Of a DNA stretch of 64,000 bases, positions 24,053 to 36,702 are shown one piece after another. The stretch comes from Lithodes maja (lineage: Eukaryota > Arthropoda > Malacostraca > Decapoda > Lithodidae): positions 1 to 64,000 of the forward strand of contig JBAKBP010003179.1 of the NCBI GenBank assembly GCA_037953745.1. Direction: 5' to 3'. The notes under the pieces were generated by a model. That model had not been told where the DNA came from and ran no database searches. It saw only the letters and a list, made by a program, of their open reading frames with translations. Made by a program: the position numbers and the translations under genes. Each line of letters starts with the position of its first letter. Position 1 is the stretch's first letter.

Positions 24053-27000
24053 CTATATTCCAACTACTCCCTCTCGGGCATAGGCTGAGAGCCTGTACAT
24101 TCCACCGCTCAACACGGTGAAGCCCGTGAGGTCTTGTTCCAGCCTGGGGAGTGAGACATGTGAAGCATCCATCATGGCTCAAAGCAGCTCCATCTCTGAA
24201 GCGGCTGGTTGCTTCGCCCAAGTGCTTCACCGTCTCACCCTCCAGACTCAGACCCTCACTCTCAGAAATCACTCTATGATTCTGTTACCACTTTTAATCT
24301 TTACGATCGTGGCTTTTATCTTCCTTTTGCCGTTTACAAACTTGAAAAAAAATTTTGGATTCTTTTCATAGTTCTCCACTATCCCTTTCTCATGGTTTGC
24401 CTCTGACCTCCTCCTCATTTCTGTGTATTTGTTTCTCTCCTCTTTATACTTTTGCCTGTTATCTTCCGAATCCCAGTTTCTCATCTTTTTCCAGGCTTTG
24501 TTTTTTGCTTCCTGTGCTTGCCTACATTCGCGGTTAAACCATACTTTGCGATTACTTTTTTTCCTTTTATTAACGTACTTAGGGACAAAAGTTTTTATAC
24601 CAGTATCATAGATCTCCATGAATGCCTTGAGTTTTTTGTCTACCTCACTTTCAGATAACACCTGATCCCAATTTTGTGACTTGAAAAAATCCTGTAGTCC
24701 TTCGAAATCGGTTCTGGAATACATCCAGTGATTTTCCTTGTGCTTTTCCCTTCCCTTGGGTAGATTATACTTCAATAGTAAGTCTATGTCTAGAACTGCA
24801 TGGTCGCTTTTTCCTAGTGGGCATAGGTACTGAATACTTTGAACCTCCTCCTCCCTTCTTGTGAATAGAAGGTCCAATCTAGCTGGTTGATCACTTCCCC
24901 TTACTCTTGTTGACTCTTTTACATGTTGGTATATAGAATTTTCCATGGCCATACTTAAATATTCATAGCCCCAACTTTCCTCCCCTGCTCCGGCTTCAAG
25001 ATCTTCCCAATTCACTTCCTTGCAGTTAAAGTCCCCACACATGACTATTTCATCCTTTGAAGCCAAGATATTTCCTAGCACACTAATTGTTTCCTTACGC
25101 ATTAGGCTATGCTCCTCCTTACCCCATGTCTTCGTCTTGGGAGGTACATACGCTACTATCACCACTATTTTTTCGTTTCCACCAATCTCTAATGCTAAAA
25201 CTTCTGCTGTTGAAGTTTCTAGTTTTATCTCAGACACAATCAAATCTTTCCTAGTAAGGATGCACACTCCTCCTCCATGTCAAAATTTTCTGTCCCTCCT
25301 CCAAATCCTATATTCAGACCATCCTAGCAAATTTATATCAAGGTCTTCTCTTAGTTTTGTCTCAGTGAGACATACTATTTCTGGTTTCTTAGTATTGAGT
25401 AAGTCTGTTAGTTCTAGTTTCTTAGAGATTAGCCCATCGACATTGCTATATAGAATCCTTATACTTTCTAGTCCCCCATTACCTGCTCCAAGCGCCTTAT
25501 CTGCGGCGGTCTGTTCCCTACCCTCTTTTATTTTTAGTTTCTTTTTACCGAAAGTTTCATAATCTTCCCCTTTCTTACTCCGTAAAAAAACTTATTCTTT
25601 TCTTGTTCTGTCCTCTTGCTATTTTCCTCCTTGGCGGTTTTCCTTAGTTCAGCCTCCTTCTTTCTCTCTTCTTCTGGTAAGTCTCGCCTGATGTAGATTT
25701 TGTCCTTACCCTCTAACCCTTTTAGCCTAGCCGCTACTGCCATGATTTCATCACAAGTCCTTCTTGACTTAAATTCAATTTTTACCAGTCTATTGTATTC
25801 CTTTGTATATTTTCCCAGCCTAAACATGTCTGATATTTCCTCCTTCCAGGTGTCCTCCTCATCTTTAATCGATTCCAGAATATTGTTGATGCGACCTTCA
25901 TCCTGCTCTTTTCGTTTTGTCCAGTCTAGTTCCTCCTTTTCTTCCACCCCTGATATTATGAGGCAGTTAGCCCTACGACTTTCTTCCTGGATGGCCTGAG
26001 AGTTTTCGTGGATGCCTTGCTTAACCATACTTTTTACCTGGTCCTTTATCCTAACATCTTGCTGTTTCTGTTCATCCAATATCTTCCTGAATTCGTCACT
26101 GTGTGCCTTCCTTACACTGTCTAAATCTTTAACCACTTGGTCTCTAGTCATGCCCCAAGCATTTTTACCTTCAGAGATACTGGTGTCTAGCCTAGTCATT
26201 ATCACTGCCTTTTCTCTCTCCACTAACTCCAACCTGTTCTTCAACTCACCATTCTCTGTAACAATTTCCTTCTTAACTATCTCCAAGCCAGTCACTCGGT
26301 CCTCCAATGTCTTGATTTTGTTCAACAGCATGAAGCAAAACTTTCCAGTGTCCTCTGCGGTCCATGTTGTCATGAAACCGGGAAAATCCGGCTCTCCCTC
26401 CGATTCGTCACTCCCGCCTTTATCACCCCTCCCCCCCTCAGCCCCCTCGTCACCTTCATTCACCATCTTCCCCACCTAATTCCTCTTGAAGTTGGAACCA
26501 AATATCTTGCCTCTTGTGCTGGGTAATACTTAAATAGGCCATATAATATTACCCACCATACTGAGCCGAGAACTTCCCGCGCCGAAAACAACAATATTGT
26601 GCGGTCTCTTCGGATTGTTCACTCACACCCTCTAGTAATATCCACTAATAACCCACTTGCCAGCCGAAGTTTACATTGTTTTTATCATCATCCTAATACC
26701 TGGAGTCCCCTTTACACATGAATAAGAGATAGACTATAGCTCACTCCCGCCTGCAACCATGTAAGTAGAAATCAGCTGGAGCCTGTGGACCGCTTCCTCT
26801 CGAGTCAGCTGTTGTTGCTGTATGTTGTGTGCTTGTATGTCTGTGTACATGAGTGTCGGCATGCATATGCATCTATATAGCCAACAAGTGTGCATGCATG
26901 TCTGCTTGCATGTATGTATGTACAGTATGTATGTACTGTATGTACTTACACTAGTTGTATTTGCGGGATGAGCATGCTCGTTAATTAGTATGTATGTATG

Positions 27001-28574
27001 TATGTATGTATGTACAGTATAGCCACATACCTGCCATCCAGGCCTGTGAGAAAAGGCATGCCAGTCAAGGGGTAACTTCTGCACCAGCTCCACCTCTCCC
27101 ATCTCCGGTGTAAATTTAAAGTAAGTTTTCTCCTTGATGTGCCTGACGAATGAGAAATGGCGCTATTATAGAGTTGCTCAATCAACATGGAATTAACATT
27201 TATAAATTTTTGTATCAGTCTACATAAAAAAAATTTAATATATTTTACCTCAATTTATAATAGCAAGCAATCAGCCTATTCTTACTTTCTGTGAAGTAGA
27301 TTAAGTAAATTAAGGTGGTCTAGGGGGTGTTTTTTTAAGCTTGATGGAGGTCTAGCTAGGAAACTAAAAAATAAATAAATAAATAAATATATAGACAAAA
27401 AAACAAGCACTACCCCCTTTAAAAAAAACACATACCCTCCACTCTACATCTTCCCCCCTCATCCACGTACTTTTGTGAAGCGTCTACCCCAGTCTGTGAG
27501 AAAATGGTCCAGCCGTGCTCCAGGAGGAAGACCATCGTATCCATCACATGACCCCGGATGTCCACGTAACGCACCATCCATACAAACTGTTGGGGGGTAA
27601 ACAGATCAGTCACAAAGTTGATTCACTTCCTCAAACTGATTATCAAACTTATTATATCCTCCAGTCATAATCATTTCATTGTATATACTCAGGCACATGC
27701 CCCAATGCTGGGAGTGGCCGACATGAGACAGAGCCCGAACAGAAACAACATTTAAAGTTCTTATTCTCAGGGTCCGTAATCACTTTCGCGTTCCCTCCCC
27801 CGTTTCTCTGTCACGTAGAGTAGGAGAATTATACAAGGAGGAGGATTATTGCATCAAATTCAGAAAGGGCCTCTCACAGCTGAGAACAACTTCTTAGGGG
27901 TAATTAGGATAATGAACATATATAATGAGACTAAAGAAAAGACATAAAAAACTAATACAAATTCAAAATTATTAAATGGACAAGCTGAGAAAATTTACGA
28001 TTGCTCTAAAACTAAACGCTACTGTAGATTAACCTACACTAAATGTGAGTCTAATAAAAATTTAAACATACTGACAGCTAATGCAGGTGAACAATAGCTG
28101 TTTTAGGTCAATAAAATATGACCTTACTGAAAACCGTTGTAAGTAAATAATTATGAGCTAACCTTAGGCCTTACAGCAGCTACTTCAGGTAAACAAAAGC
28201 TGTTCTAGGTAAATCAAAGGTGTTCAAGACAAATCAATAATAATTTTAGTAAAGCCAGAAACCTTAAGAGATAAATGACCTTATTAACTGCTGCCACAAC
28301 TGCCGCTCTGACCCTCTGTGCCACATGGAACTCCATCAGTGTCTGCCACGCCTTCACCAACTCTCCACCCCAGTCCTGTACAAAGGGTGCCACTGCACAT
28401 GGGAGAGAAGAATATATTAGAAAGAGGAAAAAAGGAAAGAGAGAGTATACAAGGGGGTCTACCATTCCTTGACTAGCTCTAATCCCAGTCTTGCATGAAG
28501 GGTGATAATGTATACAGAATAATAGAGTAAATTTTGGATATTAATACAAAAAAATGGGGTATGTGCCTGAGTAT

Positions 28575-28626
<52 letters not shown>

Positions 28627-31600
28627 GTAGAAGTTGTACGGCATTTTCATGAGATTACTGCTCTCTATCTATTTATTGCCAGACGACCTAACCCCTGAAG
28701 TGGTGGCCATGAATGAATCTTCTCCATGCACCTAAGTCCTCTGTCAGCTGGCATCCCTCTTCCCACCCAACACCTCTTTTACTCATAAACCTATCAACTC
28801 CATCCTTCCACTTCACTCAAGGTTCTCCTCTCCCTCTCTGCCCTTCCATCTCATTCTCATACACTCTTTTAGTCTTTCTCTCATTAGCCATACACTCCAC
28901 ATGACCAAGCCACCTCAAGGTGTTCCTCTTGACACTCTCTAGCATGTCCACATCCACACCACAACGCTCTCATACTTCCTCATTCGTCTGTCTATCTCTC
29001 CATGTGACTCCACACGCACTTCTCAAGTAACTCATTTCCACCCCTCTTACTCTTGATTTAGGTCTCTCCAACAATGTCCACGCTTCAATCCAGTACATCA
29101 ATGTCGAGATTATCACACTATCATGCAGTGACTTCTTTACTTCCATGTTCAGCACCATATTACATGTCACTGCTTTCAGCAGTCCTACAACCCTCTTCCC
29201 CTGTTGTACCCTTTCTCGCACTTCATCTACACTGGCCAAATACTTACATGAGCTGACATTCTCCATTATCTGACCATTCAGAAAAGTAAATCAATTGGCA
29301 AATTAAAATCAGCCAAGACCACACTCATCAGACAAGCACTAACTGTGTTTTGTATTAACTATCATGACACGGGCGGGTGCCCGACCCCGAAAGGGGTTGA
29401 AATAGGGGAGCTATCCCCCCGCCAAAGGCGGCTTTCTAGGGCCTTTCCTAGCTGATGCTGAGAGGATTGGGTTCTAGTCATGTGGTGATGGGCTGGTCTA
29501 TCAGAGTGAGAACTGAGCGATCTCTGCCATACCCATAGCTTACTCTGACTGTTCCTTTAACTTATATATTTTCTAGATCTCAAGTGACGGCGTCTTTTCC
29601 GTGGATTGACCTCCCAATCTACCAAGATTAGAAGCCAAAGCGTCACATTTTTCCCTTGCCCTCAACTTTCTCTTCATAATTGCTGAGGGGCACAGGGCCC
29701 TGGGTGGGGCTTTGGTTTCCCGGGCGTTTCCGCACCCTCCTCAGCTCCCCGCTATGGAGTGGCTTCGGTCACCCAGGCTTTATTGTGGTCGGCAGGGAGG
29801 GTTCTGTGGGGGCGCTCGGTTATGGCCTTGGAATTGCTCGGGGCCTTGGGGCTGTTCGGCCAGGCAGCTTGGGGAACAACAACAACAACAACAACTATCA
29901 TGACACAAAGTTTCAGCAACCACTGCTCTCAACCCTTTCAATTACTGTATACAGTACAGCGCCTTTCTCAGTTGTGTTATAGTTGCCCTTGGCCAATTTC
30001 AACTAACTTGGGAATAATTTCTTGCAGTCTAAGAGATGAGTAAAATTGCTTTAGCAATTTAATTCTAGAGGCATATTCTAAACTACATGATAATGGCTGA
30101 TGGTAGCGGTTTGAAATTATTTAAATAATTTCAAAACTAGACTGAAAAGACAGTTTGAGATGAAAAACAAAACAAAACATAATTACATATGAGAGAAAAA
30201 CACACATACTGGAGCTTAACATTATATCTATGGTTCTAACCTTAACTGTCTTGATAGCGTAATGCATAAATGCGTGGAATTTCGGTGTGAGTATCCTAGG
30301 ATCGAGTCCTTGGAGTACCACATGTATTTGTTGATTTCATTAATTGAGTTTAGAAGTAAAGTTGGTTGGTGAACAAATATTAATTACTGTACTGTATATC
30401 TAACCTAGAACCCTACCTCTGTCCAAAGCAATCCTGACTCCACTCTTGAGCTTCTCCACCACTATTGTGTAATATTTCTCCAAATTCTCCCGTTTAGACT
30501 TTTCTGAGAAGTCCTTATAGATGCTCTCCAGGTATGTTGCCAATTCCTGCATGCGGAGATACGGTGCCGAGGACTTAACTTGTATCCCCAGTTGCTCCAG
30601 CCAACCTTGAGGGAGGAACAAAAGAACTATAATAAGAAAATGTCAATAAATTGGTAAATGAAAATCAGCAAATATCAAACTTATCAGGTAAGCACTAACT
30701 GTATTTGTATTACCTATCATAACACAAGTCTCAGCAAGACCTGCCCACTGCATGTCTATCTGTAGGGTTTGCAACAGAGATCCAACTATCAATCTGCTAA
30801 TAACTACCCACTTATGGAGAGGTGAAGACAACCGCTCACATATACAGGTCTCTCAACCTAACGATGATGCAGTTTTTACCACCATACACTCCCTGCTGAA
30901 TAGCAAGGCTAGGGTGGGTGCCCTGATGAATCAGGGACTTAGTGAATAGTTGCCACAGATTGCTAGACCGCACCGTTCACCAACAGCACTGACGTCTGCC
31001 AATAACTCACTGGCTGGCCCGAGGCTCGAACCGTCAACCTTACGGTTAGCAGGCGAATGCTCTACCAATCGAGCTACGGCTCCTTGAGAGCTCTGTGGGA
31101 AAGCCCGACCGTAGCCATGGCCTTCCTTAGGGACTCGGGGCTGTTCGGCCAGGCAGCTTAGGGAACGACAACAACAGGTCTAGGAAACCATTCGTTTACA
31201 AGTCCCTCAACTACCACTCACCTAGAGAAGCTTACAGCAAAGATTTACTTACCATAGGCACAATTGCTAGTAACTTACCAGTCTCTACACATATATATAC
31301 ATTTACTAATCTCTCACAAAACAACCAAACCACCAGTTTCATCTATTCAAATCTCAGATCTACAGTGCTAACCATCTTATATTATAATGTAAAACTTGCA
31401 AAATAAACAAACCAAAACTTATACGAACACAGTAAAAAGACAAAACAACTAATCAAAATCGCTATGTGGAAACAACGCTTAAGTAAAATAATAATTTATA
31501 AATTAAAGAACACAATCAACCACATAGGATGTAGCCTACATTACTACATGCGCAAGTTTTGAGTACCAATTTCTCCATACCAATCCAGTTACCAGTACAA

Positions 31601-34600
31601 ATCTCTTACCCCCATCCACTTGCCAATATTTACAATCTACCAGCCAACAGTACACAACCATCTGGAATTTCACAGCAAAGATCCTAATACCAATCGCTTA
31701 AGAACAAATTTAGTTATCAATCTTCCAGCAGTATTGTTTTAATAAATCTTGGTTTGCTTGGTTTGCAAGTTTTACATTTTAATGCATTAATTTCCACTAA
31801 ATGATTTTGATAAGTTCTTTTGTCTTCCTGTTTTGCTTTGATTGCTTTGCAATTTTTACATTTTAATTACTAGTCTCCACAAATATCATCCTACCTATTA
31901 ATCTCTCTGCAAAAATCCATGCGCTGGTCTCGACTTCATCAAATGTCCTGAGGATGTGAGGCTTGTAGTTGTTGTAGACGGCCTGCCACTTGGTCGTGAA
32001 CCACTCCCCAAGGCGGTCCGTGAAGCCCTGGATTGACTCCCGGGCTCGTAGGTACACGCGCTTGGCAAACTGCACGGGAAATAAACGTTTCCAATCACAT
32101 GACCCAAAATTATTTATTTATTTATTTATATATTATTTTTTGTTTACCATCTGACAAATTCATTCAAGTTAGGAAGGACCTTTGGAAATCAGTCCTAAAT
32201 GCTATCTCCAATAACCCAATGGCCACAAGAGGTCCTTCTTTAACTGAATACAATTATCTGGGGGTAGTTAGAGCAAATATAGGTCATTCCAAAACTGAAT
32301 TAAATTATTTGGGATAGTTAGAGTAAATATTAAAAAAGTATCATCTGATTGAAAAGGTTAACCATATAATTGTGAGACAGTGCATATGAGGTGAAGCCAG
32401 TTATTTGCGAGGCTCTATAAAATGTAGGGAATATAGGTTGCTGTTTTTCTTTCAATGAACCTCTGCCCTATTCTTTTCCTCAGTTGGTAGTCCTTTTTAG
32501 TGTGGGTTTTCAGAGGGGTTTGTTCATAAACTGACAGCTTAACCCCTTTTGTACGGACGGGTGCCATTTTGAGGCTATTATGAGCTCTGAGAGAAAGAGG
32601 CCAGCTGTTGGAGGGAGCACAGGGTGCTACAGGCGGCGGGCACACACTGAGAGTGACAGAAGGCTTGCACACTCATGTGCGGCGGCGTTTTACTAGTGTT
32701 GTACTGTACTTCTATGTTATGTATTTTAGAATGACACTGTTTGCATTAAATGGACTAGTCGTACCCCTTCAGTACAATAGTTTTCATAAGTAATTGTAAA
32801 CATTTAACCCGTTCTGTACCGGCGACGTCTTTGTTCTTTTATTTTGGCTATATTTAGACGATTTTGTCTAAAAAACAGCCAAAATTGACCCTTTTTTTAC
32901 AGATTTTGGCCTTCATTTGCAAGATCGTTGCAAGCTAACCAGATGTTGTACAGGAATGATTCAGGTGTCATTGGAAAGCTCTATCATTGTACTTTGTATT
33001 ACGCTCTGGCTCTTGCTTATGCATCAAAAAGAGTATCATGGAATGAAGGTAATTTCAGGCAATTATGTCCGCAGTTGGGTGTTAAAGTTGAAAGGTCATT
33101 CTTAGGCTGTTCAAAATGGTTGCATTGCCTCAAGTTTAATCTAGCAGCAATCAGATTATCAAATTTAGCTAAAAATAATTGTTATACAGTATATCTAAAT
33201 AACTAGGTAAATAACCTTGAAAAGTAACTATATATAAATAAAATTGTTTTCTGATTCCCAATACAAATGAAAAGTCAATTACCTGGTCGTATATGTCTGT
33301 AAAAGCTCTGAAAAGCTCTTGGAATTTTGACTTCAAGCCTGGTCCTTGCACATCCTATATATTGGGGGAAAAAAGAAAGATATGTAAGTTCAGTATAAGT
33401 AAATAATACCAAATATAGATATATAAATTAATATAGAAGATAAATACAGTACATACATATATAGCAACTCAGTAAACTGTTGAACAAATATTTAATAGGG
33501 TAACTTACTAGAAAGACATAGAAGTACTTGAAAAACAAACAAACCAAAACAGGAACGGCACAATATAAAGACAAAAGAATTATCAAAATCAATATGTGGA
33601 AATAACAATGAATTAGGTTCATTTGTAAGTTAATTGGTGGGTTGGTGATATTATAATGTAAACCTTGCAAGAGAAACAAACCAAAACTTAGACGAACACA
33701 GTAAAACGACAAAAGAATTTATCAAAATTGCTATATTATGAATAACGTACATCTAATTGAGAAGACTGTTTGTACTTACAGAGAGAAGTTCCCTTATAAA
33801 GCTCTGCAGTTTCTGGACGATCTGGCTCACCTGACCACTGGACTCACCACTCGCCATCTTGGCCTTCAGACGTTGAAAAGCTGGTCTGTCCATTAAAAGA
33901 AAAGAGTAGTAGTAGTCGTTACGTAGACTGCCTAGCCGAACAGCCCCGAGCTCCTAAGGAAGGCCACGGCTGAGACCGGTTTTTCCCACAAAGCTTTCAA
34001 GACATTTATATTGTTTTGTTGGCATAAGTGCTTGTGTGTTATGCAGTCTTCCATAAAAGAGAGTAGAGGCAATGGGCTTAAATACTTCTGCCAAAATATG
34101 ACAAGAAAAGTAGGCTATCGGTACTAAACAAATTCATACATAGAAGATAATAAAAATGCCATTACAATGCACAGGCTGGCAAATGACACTATTCAAATCC
34201 AGTCCTCAGTAGTTTCTTCATTCTAGTCATTGCTATTAAAATTACAAAGATACTGTCAATTTTTATTGGCTATATAGTTTAATATTTTGCTTGAAAGTGA
34301 TAACATAGCCAAAACACTAAAATATCATGTTGATTCTAATGTAATCTTTCTCATATTGATTACAGTCTTTGTCTGGAAGAGAACGAATTGCCAAAACACT
34401 GAAATTTCATGTTGAGTTTATTGTTATTCTTCTCATATTAATTAGCCTTAAAACCTAAAATTTCCAGTTTGAGCCCATGTAGCCTACACTCGACCAAAAT
34501 ACAATCTTTACACTGGTGAGCTGTAAATAATATAGTGTGAACAGAATGAATCGGGTGAAACATACGTCTGTGAGGTATAATCATAAGATGTCGACCAACT

Positions 34601-36660
34601 TCCAGAATGTTTAGAGCGTTAGTGTAAAGATTGTTTTTTGGTCGAGTGTACAAGTGACAAAAGGTAATACCCCAAGCACTCACATATCTGCGAGGGACTG
34701 CATGATGTTAGTGACGATGAACTGTACCGACTGTCGGACCTTGAGCTCCACGGCCGTCGAGTTGATGCTGTTGTAGAGCTGCCACATGTCCGCCACAAAC
34801 TCACCAGACTCGTTCCTGCAATAGGTGTCAAATAGGGTGTAAATATTTGCTAATTAGTCTTGGCCAAGACACTCAAAATATTTATGATTTTGCATCCCAT
34901 TCTAACTGTCGTATCTTGACATCTATCTATCTATATACTCAAGCACAACCCCATTTTTTTTTTTTTTTTGCTGGAGGTGGCTGACTCGAGACAGAGCCAT
35001 AACATATAACACCTTAATTCTTGTGCCAGTAATTTTCTAAGCGCATTATAACTGGGTGTAGTAACTTATGACTGCCTAGTTATTGTAAATACAGTATGGG
35101 AAGTTATGAGTTTGAGAGCTCTTAATGAGCTGCTTCGTCATAAGTCTTTCACCACGTAACTAATGATCGCCATGAGTGTCTGGGCTCTGTTAGCTAGGGT
35201 GGGCTGTTATATAAGAGAAAGATTGGCAACAAGGGTGCTTGAAGGTATGTATGTACAGTTTGTACACTATAATTGTATATACACTGGCACTTACCCCCTT
35301 TTTTTTTTTTTTTTTTATGGGGGTGGCTTACTCGAGACAGAGCTTGAAAATGGATATCACACACATCAGAGATACCATTGAAGGTATGAGAATAATATGG
35401 AAGACCAAGAAGTTGGAAGGTGGCATTATATGGTGAATATAGTGTGTCAAAACCTGAAAATGTAATGAATGAAACAAAAGAATTAGCCAATAATCATACA
35501 ACTGCCCTTAAATGTATTCTACTATGAATGAACATAGGAGCTAAAAAGAATATGCAAGCCGAGAGAAGAACACTCAAATTTTAAATCTTGCATACTTAGA
35601 GTGGTGTAGGATGGGCTTGAGGTGTTGTACTAAGTCAGCCAATATGGGGTCTGCCCGGACGAGAGCTTCATCTCCGGCTGTCGCCAAGTGCACCAGCAGC
35701 CAATCTTCCAAGCTCTGACGCAGGTCGTACGATGTCCCCAGCACCTCACCTACCTCACTCTAGATATTAACAAGAAGATAGTTTATAGATATTATACATA
35801 AACACATAAACATAAACATATACAGTACATAAACAGATTAAGTCTACGTCTCGCAGGAAAAAAGTAGAAAACAAAAAAATTGGGGAATGGGTTTGAGTAA
35901 ATATTGTAGATTGATACATAAACAGATTTAGTCTAAGGATAAACAGACAGATACATACATACAGACATACAGGTTTAAAGACCGCAACCGTCCACAGTGA
36001 ATGTGGCTTCCATGGTACAATCACAGAACTGCACACAGTGCACAGCAATCATAACACGGTGGCTACAGTCTTTACAGCAGCACAGTACACCACAACAAGG
36101 CCCCATCATGTTATCACTGTGGCTAATGTTGGTATAGCGCTAACAGTGTCTCAGCAAAACTCAATAAAGTCCCCCTGAAGCACTTGCACCTGGTGAAATC
36201 GCACCACATCAGCCTTATATTTGTAATTATTCAGCCTACAGTACAAGACTCAACACCTAAGGGAACATTAGTGTGTGTTTGTATGGAGATAGTCTATCTT
36301 AATACAGTACCATGCCAATCTCACTCTCAATATATAGAGGAAGAGATTAGTTTATACAGGGTATTTTTATTCAATATTTCACCAACTGATATAAACATAG
36401 AGATATTAGGTTAAGGATGTTCTTCCTTATCATCTCCCTAAGCTCACTTTTAACACTAACAAGCAAAATTAAACTATAATTGGTCGTTTAGTCGTTACAT
36501 AAAATACCAAATTCTTAGCGTATAGATCTTGGGTAACCACTTGCTATATTTCAATATCTAAAAATTGATCACCAAGTACCGTAGACAAATTCACATCCCT
36601 CTCGTTCATGCACATAAAATTACATACTCGGGGTTGTTTGGCCAGGCAGCTTAGGGAACG

Positions 36661-36702
<42 letters not shown>

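Noticed and set aside
29680..30043. Small conserved proteins, because the same ORFs occur at 50152-50484
   Set aside because: Conservation is explained by two copies of retroposon family D.
31020..31090. tRNA gene on the minus strand
   Set aside because: A and B boxes are good, but the tRNA part is fused to a body shared with 60812-61030. It is the head of a SINE.
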